Origin: Paenibacillus bouchesdurhonensis
GTDB lineage: Bacteria > Bacillota > Bacilli > Paenibacillales > Paenibacillaceae
DNA: 64,000 nt
Assembly: GCF_900155685.1 (NCBI RefSeq)
Contig: NZ_LT732548.1
Span: 3,344,887-3,408,886 of the forward strand
Reading direction: 5' to 3'
The position numbers were made by a program, and so were the translations under genes. Shown piece after piece: positions 37,948-46,957 of this stretch (its first letter is position 1; the number at the start of each line of letters is the position of its first letter). The notes under the pieces were generated by a model, which worked only from the letters and a program-made list of their open reading frames with translations, ran no database searches and was not told where the DNA came from.

Positions 37948-38615
37948 TACGCATCCTCCCTGTTAGCCAATTGCAGAATAAGCTGAACCTCGCCGCGCTG
38001 AATGCCGACCGTTTTGGCGATCATATCGATAGATTTGCCTTTAGCGTATAAATCAAACAACTCCGGATACCTGGTGCGCAAGGAATCTGAAGCCTCAGGC
38101 TCTCCCGTTTCAGGCCCAGCCATCGATTGCGGACTCTCCGCCGCCAAGCGTTCAGCAGCCCCTGAATCAACTAAAGAAGGGCTGTTCTCGTACAGATGAG
38201 GGACGGTCATTTGAGAGGCTGATTCGCTGGACGATAGAGCCGATGAAAGCGCTGAGCTTGATAGAGCAGGCGAAGCCGCAGATGTCTCCAGAGTTCCGAG
38301 ACGGAACTCAAACTGTCCATTCAACTGCTCCACTTCAAGCAGACGCTGGCGAAGCTCGGTTATTGATTCCTGCTGCGACATTTGCTTCGATGTGAGATCC
38401 TGCTTCATTCCCGCGACCAAATCAATCAGTTCCGCGTTTTCTTTCTCGATCTCCGCCATATACTGTTCAAGTATGACTTCCATATCGCTGGCAGCCTCAT
38501 TTATTGTTCCACTGGAGGTTGTCCGCCCTGGCAGAAAAAATGCATATAGTATAGAGGCAACCCCCAGTATGACAATATAAAGCCATGGTTCTCCTAATGA
38601 CAATGTTATCCTCAC
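37947..38615 (-). CDS. SwrB-like membrane-anchored coiled-coil protein
   Basis: 222 residues. An N-terminal membrane segment (WLYIVILGVASILYAFFLPG), a coiled coil of about residues 40-110, a Ser/Ala-rich linker, and a C-terminal helix-turn-helix-like module (LFDLYAKGKSIDMIAKTVGIQRGEVQLILQ). This layout and the place after sigD at the end of fla/che match SwrB of B. subtilis, which promotes flagellar export assembly. Sequence identity cannot be measured here, so I leave the symbol empty. Confidence 0.7.
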   Translation of the reverse strand: MRITLSLGEPWLYIVILGVASILYAFFLPGRTTSSGTINEAASDMEVILEQYMAEIEKENAELIDLVAGMKQDLTSKQMSQQESITELRQRLLEVEQLNGQFEFRLGTLETSAASPALSSSALSSALSSSESASQMTVPHLYENSPSLVDSGAAERLAAESPQSMAGPETGEPEASDSLRTRYPELFDLYAKGKSIDMIAKTVGIQRGEVQLILQLANREDA

Positions 38616-38650
38616 CTTTTGCTGTTCGTAATGATATAAGGGATTTATCG

Positions 38651-38971
38651 CTAAAGCGACAGATCGATATGCCTCCCTTTAAAAGGATGCTCCGCAGCCT
38701 GTTCCCTCTCCCGTTCTTCCTGCTTCTCCTCAGCTTCTGCCTGTCCCTTCTCCTGATCAGCAGCAGCATTTCCTTCCCTTTTAATAGCCTTATTATGAGC
38801 GCTTTGCTCCATGGCTTGGCTCTTCTTGCGCTCAAGCTCACTCGCCTTTATATTTTGCCCCGCAAGTATGGTCTGATCAATAAGCGGTCTTTGCTGCTGA
38901 TCCTGCTGCATGCGCCCTGCTTCACTAGTACGAGGGACTGCGATCTGCAAGTCTACAGATTTCATATTCAT
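38651..38971 (-). CDS. Small hydrophilic protein of unknown function
   Basis: 106 residues from the ATG at 38971, which follows GAGGTG. No membrane segment. The N terminus (MNMKSVDLQIAVPRT) is followed by a highly charged Glu/Gln/Lys-rich helix and an ending HPFKGRHIDLSL. I do not recognise a named family; the short conserved-looking ends suggest a real gene. It lies in the operon between the FapA-like and SwrB-like genes, so a flagellar role is possible. Confidence 0.6.
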   Translation of the reverse strand: MNMKSVDLQIAVPRTSEAGRMQQDQQQRPLIDQTILAGQNIKASELERKKSQAMEQSAHNKAIKREGNAAADQEKGQAEAEEKQEEREREQAAEHPFKGRHIDLSL

Positions 38972-39022
38972 GAAAATCACCTCATGACAATATCGGATAA
39001 TGGTATGTCTTCAAGTGATATT

Positions 39023-40435
39023 CTAGACGTAAGCCGACATGGAAATGTCCCCTTCGGTATAGTAGAAGGACATTCTCGATATAGGCTCTTTGATATATTT
39101 CGTGTATCTGCCTATGACGATTCTAGAGCCGCCGTAGATCATGTTCAAAACATCTACCCGTGCGTTCCCCGTTTCCTCCAAGGCTTTCTCGATGTGCAGC
39201 ATGCGCTCTTTAATCTCATCGAGCTCCTGCATGTTGGATTTCTTCGTCAAGTTAAGCTTAGAGCGCATCGCCACCTTGTCCGGCGTAAGCTTGCCCATGG
39301 AAGCTAATTGATCCAGAAGGGTAAGCGCTTTCTCGGTCTTGTCAAGGTTTGCCATTTGGATCTTCAACTGTTGACGCAATTCCAACAGCTCATTTCGCAG
39401 GTCAGGAAGAACTCCAACCTCAATCGATGTAGCTGTCGACATCGGATTACCGATAATTCTAGCCGTAACCCTTTCGCCGGCTTGGATGTTTCCTCCGACA
39501 ATCAAGCCTTTGGAACCACTGCAAATGACATCCCTCCCAGCGCGTACGTTGGAATGCATAATACTCTGTGTCACAACGACGTCCTCGCCGGCAGAGACAT
39601 TGCCATCCTGAATGAAGGAGCTCTTTACTTGCTGCCCCGCTTTCACGAGTCCTTTGTTATATCCGATAATACCACCGGAAATTTCGATAGAACCCTCGGC
39701 AATAAGCTCTGCACCTTCTACTCCGCCAATGACACGAATATCCCCGGAAGCCGAGACTCGAAAGCCAGTCAGAACATTACCGCGGATGACAACCGTCCCC
39801 ACAAAATCAATGTTGCCGATGCTGTAATCGACATCCCCATTGATTTCGTAAACTGGAAATACATTCAGCTTGCCTTTTTCGGTACGTGTTACTAGGCCGT
39901 CGATAGCCGCATACATTGCTGTTTGCTCCGGATTGAGAACGACGTTCTTGCCTACCTTGAATCGAGCTTCCTTCCCCTCTTTACAAGGTATCGGCTCCCC
40001 AGTGACCGCCGTACCGGGCCGGCCTGCTACCGGTGGGATGAGTTCGGCAATAATTTGCCCCTTCCGAACGTTATTCAGGCGAGTAACATCTTTGAAGTCA
40101 ACCGTGCCATCATCGCTTTGCGCAGGCCGCCGATGCTGATCCTCATCATCCATCGGTACGGCATAGCGGATCGAACCGTCCTTCCCTTGAACCGGTTCGA
40201 TCCCAATGGCTATTGGTGTTTTACTGAAGAAGTATTCCTTCGGATTAAGGGCAAATCTGCTCACAATATCCTCTTGAACACCGTATTTAACACCTTCACC
40301 CCGCAAAAAGAGTTGCAAGACGTCCGGAGTACAAGAAAACTCCTCATCTTTTTTTAAAAATTGCAAGTAGGCTACCGTTTTATCATCATTCATCGTTACA
40401 CTCAAAATTTGACCAAGATCGTTCATGTATTCCAT
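39023..40435 (-). CDS. FapA/DUF342-family protein
   Basis: 470 residues of the DUF342 (FapA, flagellar assembly protein A) family. An N-terminal domain leads to a repetitive middle of beta-helix-like turns (VIRGNVLTGFRVSASGDIRVIGGVEGA and similar, about 200-320, here cited in part), then a coiled coil at about 340-420. The ATG at 40435 follows AAGGAGGAA. Directly after sigD. In Vibrio, FapA affects flagellar assembly; the role in Firmicutes is unknown. Confidence 0.82.
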   Translation of the reverse strand: MEYMNDLGQILSVTMNDDKTVAYLQFLKKDEEFSCTPDVLQLFLRGEGVKYGVQEDIVSRFALNPKEYFFSKTPIAIGIEPVQGKDGSIRYAVPMDDEDQHRRPAQSDDGTVDFKDVTRLNNVRKGQIIAELIPPVAGRPGTAVTGEPIPCKEGKEARFKVGKNVVLNPEQTAMYAAIDGLVTRTEKGKLNVFPVYEINGDVDYSIGNIDFVGTVVIRGNVLTGFRVSASGDIRVIGGVEGAELIAEGSIEISGGIIGYNKGLVKAGQQVKSSFIQDGNVSAGEDVVVTQSIMHSNVRAGRDVICSGSKGLIVGGNIQAGERVTARIIGNPMSTATSIEVGVLPDLRNELLELRQQLKIQMANLDKTEKALTLLDQLASMGKLTPDKVAMRSKLNLTKKSNMQELDEIKERMLHIEKALEETGNARVDVLNMIYGGSRIVIGRYTKYIKEPISRMSFYYTEGDISMSAYV

Positions 40436-40484
40436 AAGTCGTTCCTCCTTCCATCAATTACTGCTCATAAGCCAATTGTACTCA

Positions 40485-41273
40485 TTAATCCTCCAACATC
40501 AACAAATCTTTCTGCTTCTCCAAGCTTCCGCGAAGTCTGAGTATGGCTTTGGAATGGAGCTGAGAAATACGTGACGGGGAAAGAGACATCACCTCCGCAA
40601 TTTCACTTAAGGATAAATCTTCGTAGTAGAGAAGGGAAACTACAGTCCGTTCTTTCTCTGTCAGCTTTTCAATCCCTTTGGCTAAAGAATCTTTAAGGAA
40701 GAATTCCCTTACTTTATAGTCAGGGTTCTTAGCCTTCTCATCGATCAACAGAGTGAGCCGCGTCTCGGATTCTTCCTCTCGGATCGGATCCTCCAATGAG
40801 CACAGCGTCATAACAGCAACTTCTTGCAGCATATTTTGAAATTCCCTTTCACTTACATTCAAATATTCGCTCATTTCTAAATCTGTCACGGAGCGAAGAT
40901 ACTGCTGCTCCAATTGCTGATATCCCTCTTCGATTTTCTTGGCTTTTTCCCGAACGGAACGCGGAACCCAGTCCCCCTGCCTCAAGCCGTCCAATATAGC
41001 GCCTCTAACTCTCCACGAGGCATAAGTCTCGAATTGCAACCCTCTTTTATAATCAAACTTCTCTACAGCATCAATTAAGCCCATTACGCCATTACTGGAT
41101 AAATCATCTTTAGAGACATTTTTGGGAAGGCCTACAGCCAGACGTCCCGAAACATAATCGACAATGTGCAAATGCTTCTCGATAAGCTGCTTCTTGGCCT
41201 CAATATCTCCGTATTCTTTCCATTGCTCCCACACATCGGCGTAGTTCAAAGTGGATGTCTTCCGCTCGTCCAA
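40485..41273 (-). CDS. sigD: Flagellar sigma factor SigD
   Basis: Sigma-28 for late flagellar, chemotaxis and autolysin genes. 262 residues. Region 2 (MGLIDAVEKFDYKRGLQFETYASWRVRGAILD, here cited in part), region 3 and region 4 (LSLSEIAEVMSLSPSRISQLHSKA) are intact. The start is TTG at 41273 after GGAGGG. Followed by the FapA-like gene. Confidence 0.96.
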   Translation of the reverse strand: MDERKTSTLNYADVWEQWKEYGDIEAKKQLIEKHLHIVDYVSGRLAVGLPKNVSKDDLSSNGVMGLIDAVEKFDYKRGLQFETYASWRVRGAILDGLRQGDWVPRSVREKAKKIEEGYQQLEQQYLRSVTDLEMSEYLNVSEREFQNMLQEVAVMTLCSLEDPIREEESETRLTLLIDEKAKNPDYKVREFFLKDSLAKGIEKLTEKERTVVSLLYYEDLSLSEIAEVMSLSPSRISQLHSKAILRLRGSLEKQKDLLMLED

Positions 41274-41288
41274 TTGCCTTCACCCTCC

Positions 41289-41711
41289 TTAGTTTTCTGT
41301 CAGGTGACGAACAACTTTAGCCAGCTCTTCAGGATCTTTGTCATCAGGTGTCTTAACCAATTTTGGCGGGTTTAACGGTGTAAAATCGTCATTTCCTGTC
41401 TGACTTCCCGGTGGCTGCTTTAGCAATTCGTTCAATTCATCCGTTTCATCCGGTGTCGTCAAATCAAGCTGTCCACCCTTACCCTCGTCATCTTGAGGCA
41501 CGATCAGATCCTCATCCGTTGATGCAGGAGACATCTCTTTCATGAAACCGATCATCCAATTGGCTGCATAAGATAGCCCAAACCAAACTACAAACGCGAT
41601 GAGCCCCCGAATGAGGCTTGTCATAAACAAGTTGCTGCTAGACGCGACTGCAAAAGTAAGCAAAAATCCAAAGAGTCCAAACAACGTGTAATATCTCATT
41701 TTTCCTGGCAT
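41289..41711 (-). CDS. Two-segment membrane protein of unknown function
   Basis: 140 residues. Two hydrophobic segments at about 8-28 and 32-55, then an acidic, Pro/Asp-rich soluble tail ending PEELAKVVRHLTEN. It starts 3 bases before the cheD stop region and lies between cheD and sigD; B. subtilis has no gene here. I do not recognise the family. Tight spacing makes a flagellar or chemotaxis link plausible. Confidence 0.65.
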   Translation of the reverse strand: MPGKMRYYTLFGLFGFLLTFAVASSSNLFMTSLIRGLIAFVVWFGLSYAANWMIGFMKEMSPASTDEDLIVPQDDEGKGGQLDLTTPDETDELNELLKQPPGSQTGNDDFTPLNPPKLVKTPDDKDPEELAKVVRHLTEN

Positions 41712-41713
41712 GG

Positions 41714-42214
41714 CTACAATTCCTTTACACCCTTTTGTACGCTACGTATAAATAATATACCCGTTTCGCAATCGAGTTCGATTGTTCTTCCGTAATTGCC
41801 TCCCGTATCTTCTGCTAACAGCGGGATGCCCAACTCTGAAAGCTTATCCTTACAAGATTCCACATTTCTCGGGCCAATCCGCAGCGAATCTCCCGTTCCC
41901 GCAAAGGTAAACATCTGGGATCCGCCCGCCATTTTGGCCACAATCCGTCTTGGCTCTGCTCCGATGGTCAATAATTGTTCTAGCAAAGCCGGAACAGCAG
42001 TATCTGCATACTTCGCAATATTTAATGCACCGTCACGGGCAATGGAGGAGGTTGGAAGCATGACATGGGCAAGACCAGCCACCTTTACGACTGGATCATA
42101 CAATGTCAGTCCTACACAAGAGCCAAGCCCCGTCGTCCGAATTAGTCCCGATTGCTGGATAATATTGAGATCCGCCATACCGACCTTTACGATTCGCTGC
42201 TCCTCAATCATCAT
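41714..42214 (-). CDS. cheD: Chemoreceptor glutamine deamidase CheD
   Basis: Deamidates receptor glutamines and binds CheC. 166 residues. The catalytic Cys is in TTGLGSCVGLTLYD, the His in LAHVMLP, and the Thr/Ser element near GGSQMF. The start overlaps the cheC stop by 11 bases. Pairing with cheC is the B. subtilis arrangement. Confidence 0.95.
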   Translation of the reverse strand: MMIEEQRIVKVGMADLNIIQQSGLIRTTGLGSCVGLTLYDPVVKVAGLAHVMLPTSSIARDGALNIAKYADTAVPALLEQLLTIGAEPRRIVAKMAGGSQMFTFAGTGDSLRIGPRNVESCKDKLSELGIPLLAEDTGGNYGRTIELDCETGILFIRSVQKGVKEL

Positions 42215-42830
42215 TCATCGGTACTCCTAAAGCAGTAAATATTTTGTCGAAGGATTCTGGATCCGGGATGAGGAAAAATTGTCCCTCCACTTCTTGCTGG
42301 CCCTCGATGAATGTCGTATCAATTAGCAATGCAGAATCACCCATCTCGCCAAATTGCAGCAGCCCATATCCTAGAATTGCTCCAGCCATGTCCATCGCAA
42401 GTGCAGGAACAGTTGGCGTCATGACCAGCGACGTAAAGTCGGCCAGAGAAGATAAATAAGACCCGGCTAATATATTGCCGATTTCCGATAGTGCCGACCA
42501 CTCCATCTCGGAGAACTCTTCCTCGCTCTCAATTTGTATTCCAGCTAGACGGTGGAGCAGCTTCTTCGCAGCTTCCGGACTGAGAATAAAGAATAGATTC
42601 CCAGGAGCCTGTCCTTCAACTCTTAAAAAAACGGCTAAAACAACGCTTTCCGCTCCTCCAACCTTCTCAGCTACTGCCTCGAAAGGCAGCATTTGAACTT
42701 TTGGAACAGCCATGTCTATCGGTTTATCGAGAAGTCTGGATAAAGCGGTAGCAGCATTGCCGGCACCTATGTTTCCGACCTCTTTCAACACATCCATTTT
42801 AAAGTCTGCAAAGCCTTTAAATAGATCCAC
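42204..42830 (-). CDS. cheC: CheY-P phosphatase CheC
   Basis: Dephosphorylates CheY-P and regulates CheD. 208 residues with both phosphatase signatures: EVGNIGAGNAATAL near residue 17 and SEIGNILAGSYLSSL near residue 115. The start is GTG at 42830 with GAGGG seven bases upstream inside the end of cheW. Four bases from cheW. Confidence 0.95.
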   Translation of the reverse strand: MDLFKGFADFKMDVLKEVGNIGAGNAATALSRLLDKPIDMAVPKVQMLPFEAVAEKVGGAESVVLAVFLRVEGQAPGNLFFILSPEAAKKLLHRLAGIQIESEEEFSEMEWSALSEIGNILAGSYLSSLADFTSLVMTPTVPALAMDMAGAILGYGLLQFGEMGDSALLIDTTFIEGQQEVEGQFFLIPDPESFDKIFTALGVPMNDD

Positions 42831-42833
42831 CTT

Positions 42834-43295
42834 TTAACCCTCTAAACTTTCCAATTGAATGATTTCAGAACGGTTCAACACCTCGGACAGGTTCAGCATG
42901 ACCAGCAGACGCTCCTCGGAAATGCGAGCTACACCGTGTAGATACTTTGCTTTGATTCCACCAACAACATCTGGCGGGGAGTCGATTACATCGCTGTTCA
43001 GATCCATAACGTCGTTCGCCGAATCTACGATAAAACCTACTTCCATCTCATTTACCGCGACGATAATGATCCGGGTCTGATCCGTATACTCGGATTCTGG
43101 AAGGCCGAAGCGTCCGCGCAAATCGATGACAGGAATAACCACGCCGCGCAAGTTGATGACACCCTTGACAAAAGAGTATGTCTTAGGCACGCGGGTAATC
43201 GGCATCATACGCTCAATGGTCTGAACCTTGTCTACCTCAATGCCGTATTCTTCCTCACCCAGTTTAAATACGATGACTTTCATTTCCTCTCCCAT
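42834..43295 (-). CDS. cheW: Chemotaxis coupling protein CheW
   Basis: Links receptors to CheA. 153 residues of one CheW domain: FKLGEEEYGIEVDKVQ at the start, GVINLRGVVIPVIDLR in the middle. The ATG at 43295 has GGAGG seven bases upstream. The linker to cheA is 67 bases with nothing notable. Confidence 0.96.
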   Translation of the reverse strand: MGEEMKVIVFKLGEEEYGIEVDKVQTIERMMPITRVPKTYSFVKGVINLRGVVIPVIDLRGRFGLPESEYTDQTRIIIVAVNEMEVGFIVDSANDVMDLNSDVIDSPPDVVGGIKAKYLHGVARISEERLLVMLNLSEVLNRSEIIQLESLEG

Positions 43296-43362
43296 GGAAC
43301 ATCCTCCTTAATGGTGGCGGCAAAGACACGTCTGCTCTGCCTGCCGCTTTTGTGTAATGCCT

Positions 43363-45450
43363 TTACTTAATGAATGCGTTAGGATCTATAATAAGAGCCA
43401 CTTGTCCATCACCCAAAATTGTCGCTCCGGCAACGCCTTGAACTGGAGGCAAATATTTACCCAAGTTTTTGATGACAATCTCGCTTTGGCCGATGAAATC
43501 TTCCACTGTCAGGGCCGCTAAGCGGTCTCCCTTGCGGATAACAACAATTTCCGTTTCCTCTTCAGCATCCTCATCAAAATCAGCAACCTCGAACAGATTG
43601 GCTAAGGAAAGCAGCGGAATATGCGCGTCACGGTAAGGCACCATCGTATAGCCATGCACGCTGCGAATTTGCTTTCGTTGAATAATTCCCGTTTCGACGA
43701 TCGATGAGAGAGGTATCGCATATTTCTCCGAGCCGACTTTGATCAGCATCGCGGAAATAATAGAAAGGGTCAACGGAAGCTGTACTGAGAACTTGGTTCC
43801 TTTGCCTAGCGTTGATGTTACGGAAACATCGCCGCTGAGCGATTCGATTTTGGAGCGCACCACATCCAGGCCCACTCCCCTTCCGGAAATGTCTGATATG
43901 ACATCCGCCGTACTAAAGCCTGCAGCGAACAGCAGCATGAATACCTGCTCGTCCGTCATTGCAGCGGCTTCGCTTTGCGTGACGATCCCGTTCTTGAGCG
44001 CTTTGCTGAGAATTTTGTCGCGGTCAATCCCGCCGCCGTCATCCTCGATTTCGATGAACACATGGTTACCACTATGGAATGCACGGAGCTGGACGGTTCC
44101 TGTCTCCGGCTTACCTGCCGCGATTCGTTGATCGGTTGGCTCTACACCATGGTCTACCGCATTTCTAAGCAAGTGTACGAGTGGATCCCCGATTTCATCG
44201 ATGACTGTACGATCCAGCTCGGTTTCTGCGCCAAGGATAACCAGATCAATTTTCTTATCCAGCGATTTGGCCACATCGCGAACCATCCGCGGAAAACGGC
44301 TGAATACCGTATCGATCGGAACCATGCGCAGCTTAAGGACTATATTCTGCAGATCACTGCCCACTCGGCTCATATGCTCCACAGTCTCTGTCAGGTCAGT
44401 GCTCTTGATCTCATGAGCGAGTTGCTCCAGTCTCGAACGGTCAATCAACAATTCGCTGAGCAAATTCATAAGCACGTCGAGCCGTTCGATATCCACGCGT
44501 ATGGTTCTGGAAGGCGCAGCTCCTCCACTGGTGCGGGAAGCGCCTTTGGCTTCCTGCGCTGCCGGCTTAGAGACCGGTTCGGCAGAAGCAGTCTTGTCGT
44601 CAGCTGGAGTTGGCGCGGCAGCAGCTGGCGCTTCGGCGATTCCAGCAGCTGCTTCCTTCACTCCGGAAGAAAGCTGATTCAGCGTCTCATGATCAAGCGG
44701 CATCACATCCGCCGATTCGATCTCAGAAAGATTCACGATCATGCTCTGAAGTTCTGTAGCTTCCTTCTGCGTTATGTAATACAGCGAGAAGCTGCGATCA
44801 AATTTCTCTTGCTCGATCTCTTGAACAGAAGGATGCGATTTAACAATTTCCCCGTAGTGCTCAAGCAGATCGAATACTAGATAAGCGCGTGCTGCTTTTA
44901 ATTGGCAGTCTTGGCGAATGGCAACCTCGATGTACAATACTTTATGGCCTTCCGAAATCGATTGCTCTAGAACGGAATGCTGGAATTCGTCCAGTTGGAT
45001 ACCGTTGTTGATCGCTGCCGAAACCGGCGCTTGTTGCGCAGACGCGCCGCTGTCCGTCCCTCCAGGAACCTCACCGCGAACGATCGCCTGAAGTGAAGCA
45101 ACGATAGATTGAACATCTGCTTTGCCATCGCCGCCTTGCGTAATATCCTGAACCATCATTTGCAGGGCATCCAGACTTTTGAACAGCGTGTCAAAAATAT
45201 GATCCTGCATTTTCAACTTATCATTGCGTACCAGATCAAGAACATTCTCCATCTGATGAGTCAGCGAGGATAAATCCTCGAAGCCCATCGTTGCAGCCAT
45301 CCCTTTCAGGGTATGTGCCGACCGGAAAATGATTTGCACAATTCCGATATCGTCAGGAGCTTTTTCTAGTTCTAGCATATTCTCGTTTAATGATTGCAAA
45401 TGATCGTTGGACTCATCGATAAACATGGATAAATACTGATTCATGTCCAT
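43363..45450 (-). CDS. cheA: Chemotaxis histidine kinase CheA
   Basis: Histidine kinase that phosphorylates CheY and CheB. 695 residues. P1 Hpt domain with phospho-His 46 (FRSAHTLKGM), P2 CheY-binding domain at about 160-260, Ala/Pro linker, P3 dimerisation, P4 ATPase (LRNAVDHGVE, DDGGGID, GRGVGLDVV) and C-terminal CheW-like P5. The ATG at 45450 follows GGAGGTG. Confidence 0.97.
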   Translation of the reverse strand: MDMNQYLSMFIDESNDHLQSLNENMLELEKAPDDIGIVQIIFRSAHTLKGMAATMGFEDLSSLTHQMENVLDLVRNDKLKMQDHIFDTLFKSLDALQMMVQDITQGGDGKADVQSIVASLQAIVRGEVPGGTDSGASAQQAPVSAAINNGIQLDEFQHSVLEQSISEGHKVLYIEVAIRQDCQLKAARAYLVFDLLEHYGEIVKSHPSVQEIEQEKFDRSFSLYYITQKEATELQSMIVNLSEIESADVMPLDHETLNQLSSGVKEAAAGIAEAPAAAAPTPADDKTASAEPVSKPAAQEAKGASRTSGGAAPSRTIRVDIERLDVLMNLLSELLIDRSRLEQLAHEIKSTDLTETVEHMSRVGSDLQNIVLKLRMVPIDTVFSRFPRMVRDVAKSLDKKIDLVILGAETELDRTVIDEIGDPLVHLLRNAVDHGVEPTDQRIAAGKPETGTVQLRAFHSGNHVFIEIEDDGGGIDRDKILSKALKNGIVTQSEAAAMTDEQVFMLLFAAGFSTADVISDISGRGVGLDVVRSKIESLSGDVSVTSTLGKGTKFSVQLPLTLSIISAMLIKVGSEKYAIPLSSIVETGIIQRKQIRSVHGYTMVPYRDAHIPLLSLANLFEVADFDEDAEEETEIVVIRKGDRLAALTVEDFIGQSEIVIKNLGKYLPPVQGVAGATILGDGQVALIIDPNAFIK

Positions 45451-45477
45451 GGTGAGGCACCTCCTCTAAGAGATTCC

Positions 45478-46929
45478 TTATTTCACTACTTGTACAAGCT
45501 TGGGGCCAATTTCTTGTAACGGTAAAACATGGCTTACACAATTCATTTCAATCGCTGATCGCGGCATGCCGTATACGACGCAAGTCTCTTCGCTTTCGGC
45601 AATAGTAGAAGTTACTCCAGCCTCGTACAACTGTTTCATGGCTTTTGCCCCGTCACTGCCCATACCTGTTAAAAGCACAATATGCCTCTTCAGGGATTTT
45701 AGCGGCAGCAACGACTCATACAACACCTCCACGGATGGTCGGTGACCGTTCCTCGGCCCCTGACTACTCAGGATTACCTTGTACCCATCTGCACCGTTGA
45801 TGACACTCATATGAAATCCGCCAGGTGCGATATAGGCTGTACCCGGCAGCAGCCTCATTCCTTCTTCTGCCTCCACCACATGCAATGGACTCAGACTGTT
45901 TAACCGCTGAGCAAGTGACTTGGTAAAGTTCGGCGGCATGTGCTGCACGATCACGATAGGCGCCGGAAAGTTGCGAGGTATTTTCTCCAGCACAGCCTTT
46001 AATGCTCTAGGCCCGCCCGTTGATGTGCCGATGGCGACAATATCTGTAAAATCCGTTCTGCTGTTTCCTAGGTTCAATTTCCCTTGATTTTGTGGTGGTG
46101 CCGTTATTGAAGTACCTGACTCTCCTTCAGAAGATGCATTCGATCTCGCAACACTTTTCTTCGAACCTAGAAGCTTTGCGGCTCCTTGATCCGGGGTTAT
46201 CGAGCTGCTTCTTCGTTGTTCCAGACTATTAGCTTTAGCCGACTCGAATATTGGCGATTCGACTGCTGATTCCTTATTTGCCGGTTCAACGCTTGTTCTA
46301 TTTAAAGAATCCAGCTTAGCGCGTCCCATTTTTGCGGACTGGTCACGAATTGGCGCCGGCATCCCTTGATTTATTCCTCGGCTAGTCGCCCCTCGTTCGC
46401 GCTTAGGATTACTCGGTGCTTTTCTCAAATCGGCATCCGCTGTCCGCGGCGAATTATCCTTGATCCCCGGCCGCGAAGATTGCGCGACTTCGATCTGTAT
46501 TGCGGACTCCCTTGCGGCTTTACGCTCTTTCATCAGCATAGCCGTTCGAATCTGTTCATGGAGCTCGCGTCTCACCTGCCCGATGTCATGCGTATTCGTA
46601 GATGCGGATGGCTTGCGAATGAAATCGAAGGCGCCAAGCTCCAATGCCATGATCGTCTCCCGCATGCCCTGCTCATTAATTCCAGATAGCATAATGACAG
46701 GAAGCGGATGACGTTCCATTATGATTTTCAGAGCATCCAAACCGTTCAGCTCCGGCATTTCCACATCCATTGTGACCAAATCCGGTGATAGTACAGCAAT
46801 TTGTTCAATGGCCTCGCGCCCATTCCGAGCAGTGCCGATTACTTTGAATGCGGGATCCTGCTCAATTAAGTCTGACACGATCTTCCTCATAAAAGCAGAA
46901 TCATCAACCACCATAATTCGGTAAGCCAT
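45478..46929 (-). CDS. cheB: Protein-glutamate methylesterase CheB with long linker
   Basis: Response-regulator methylesterase that demethylates receptors. 483 residues, against about 357 in B. subtilis. The receiver domain holds Asp 55 (VTMDVEMPE). The methylesterase domain has the catalytic Ser in IGTSTGGP near residue 300, His in VQHMPP and Asp in TGMGSDGA. Between them lies an unusually long, basic and Ser-rich linker (about 135-290). The frame is intact. Confidence 0.95.
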   Translation of the reverse strand: MAYRIMVVDDSAFMRKIVSDLIEQDPAFKVIGTARNGREAIEQIAVLSPDLVTMDVEMPELNGLDALKIIMERHPLPVIMLSGINEQGMRETIMALELGAFDFIRKPSASTNTHDIGQVRRELHEQIRTAMLMKERKAARESAIQIEVAQSSRPGIKDNSPRTADADLRKAPSNPKRERGATSRGINQGMPAPIRDQSAKMGRAKLDSLNRTSVEPANKESAVESPIFESAKANSLEQRRSSSITPDQGAAKLLGSKKSVARSNASSEGESGTSITAPPQNQGKLNLGNSRTDFTDIVAIGTSTGGPRALKAVLEKIPRNFPAPIVIVQHMPPNFTKSLAQRLNSLSPLHVVEAEEGMRLLPGTAYIAPGGFHMSVINGADGYKVILSSQGPRNGHRPSVEVLYESLLPLKSLKRHIVLLTGMGSDGAKAMKQLYEAGVTSTIAESEETCVVYGMPRSAIEMNCVSHVLPLQEIGPKLVQVVK

Positions 46930-46957
46930 CGTCCCACCCCTGTTCCTTAATACAGAA

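Noticed and set aside
43975..44880. 301-codon plus-strand frame opposite cheA
   Set aside because: Shadow of cheA; composition is unlike a protein and nothing else in the window is on the plus strand.
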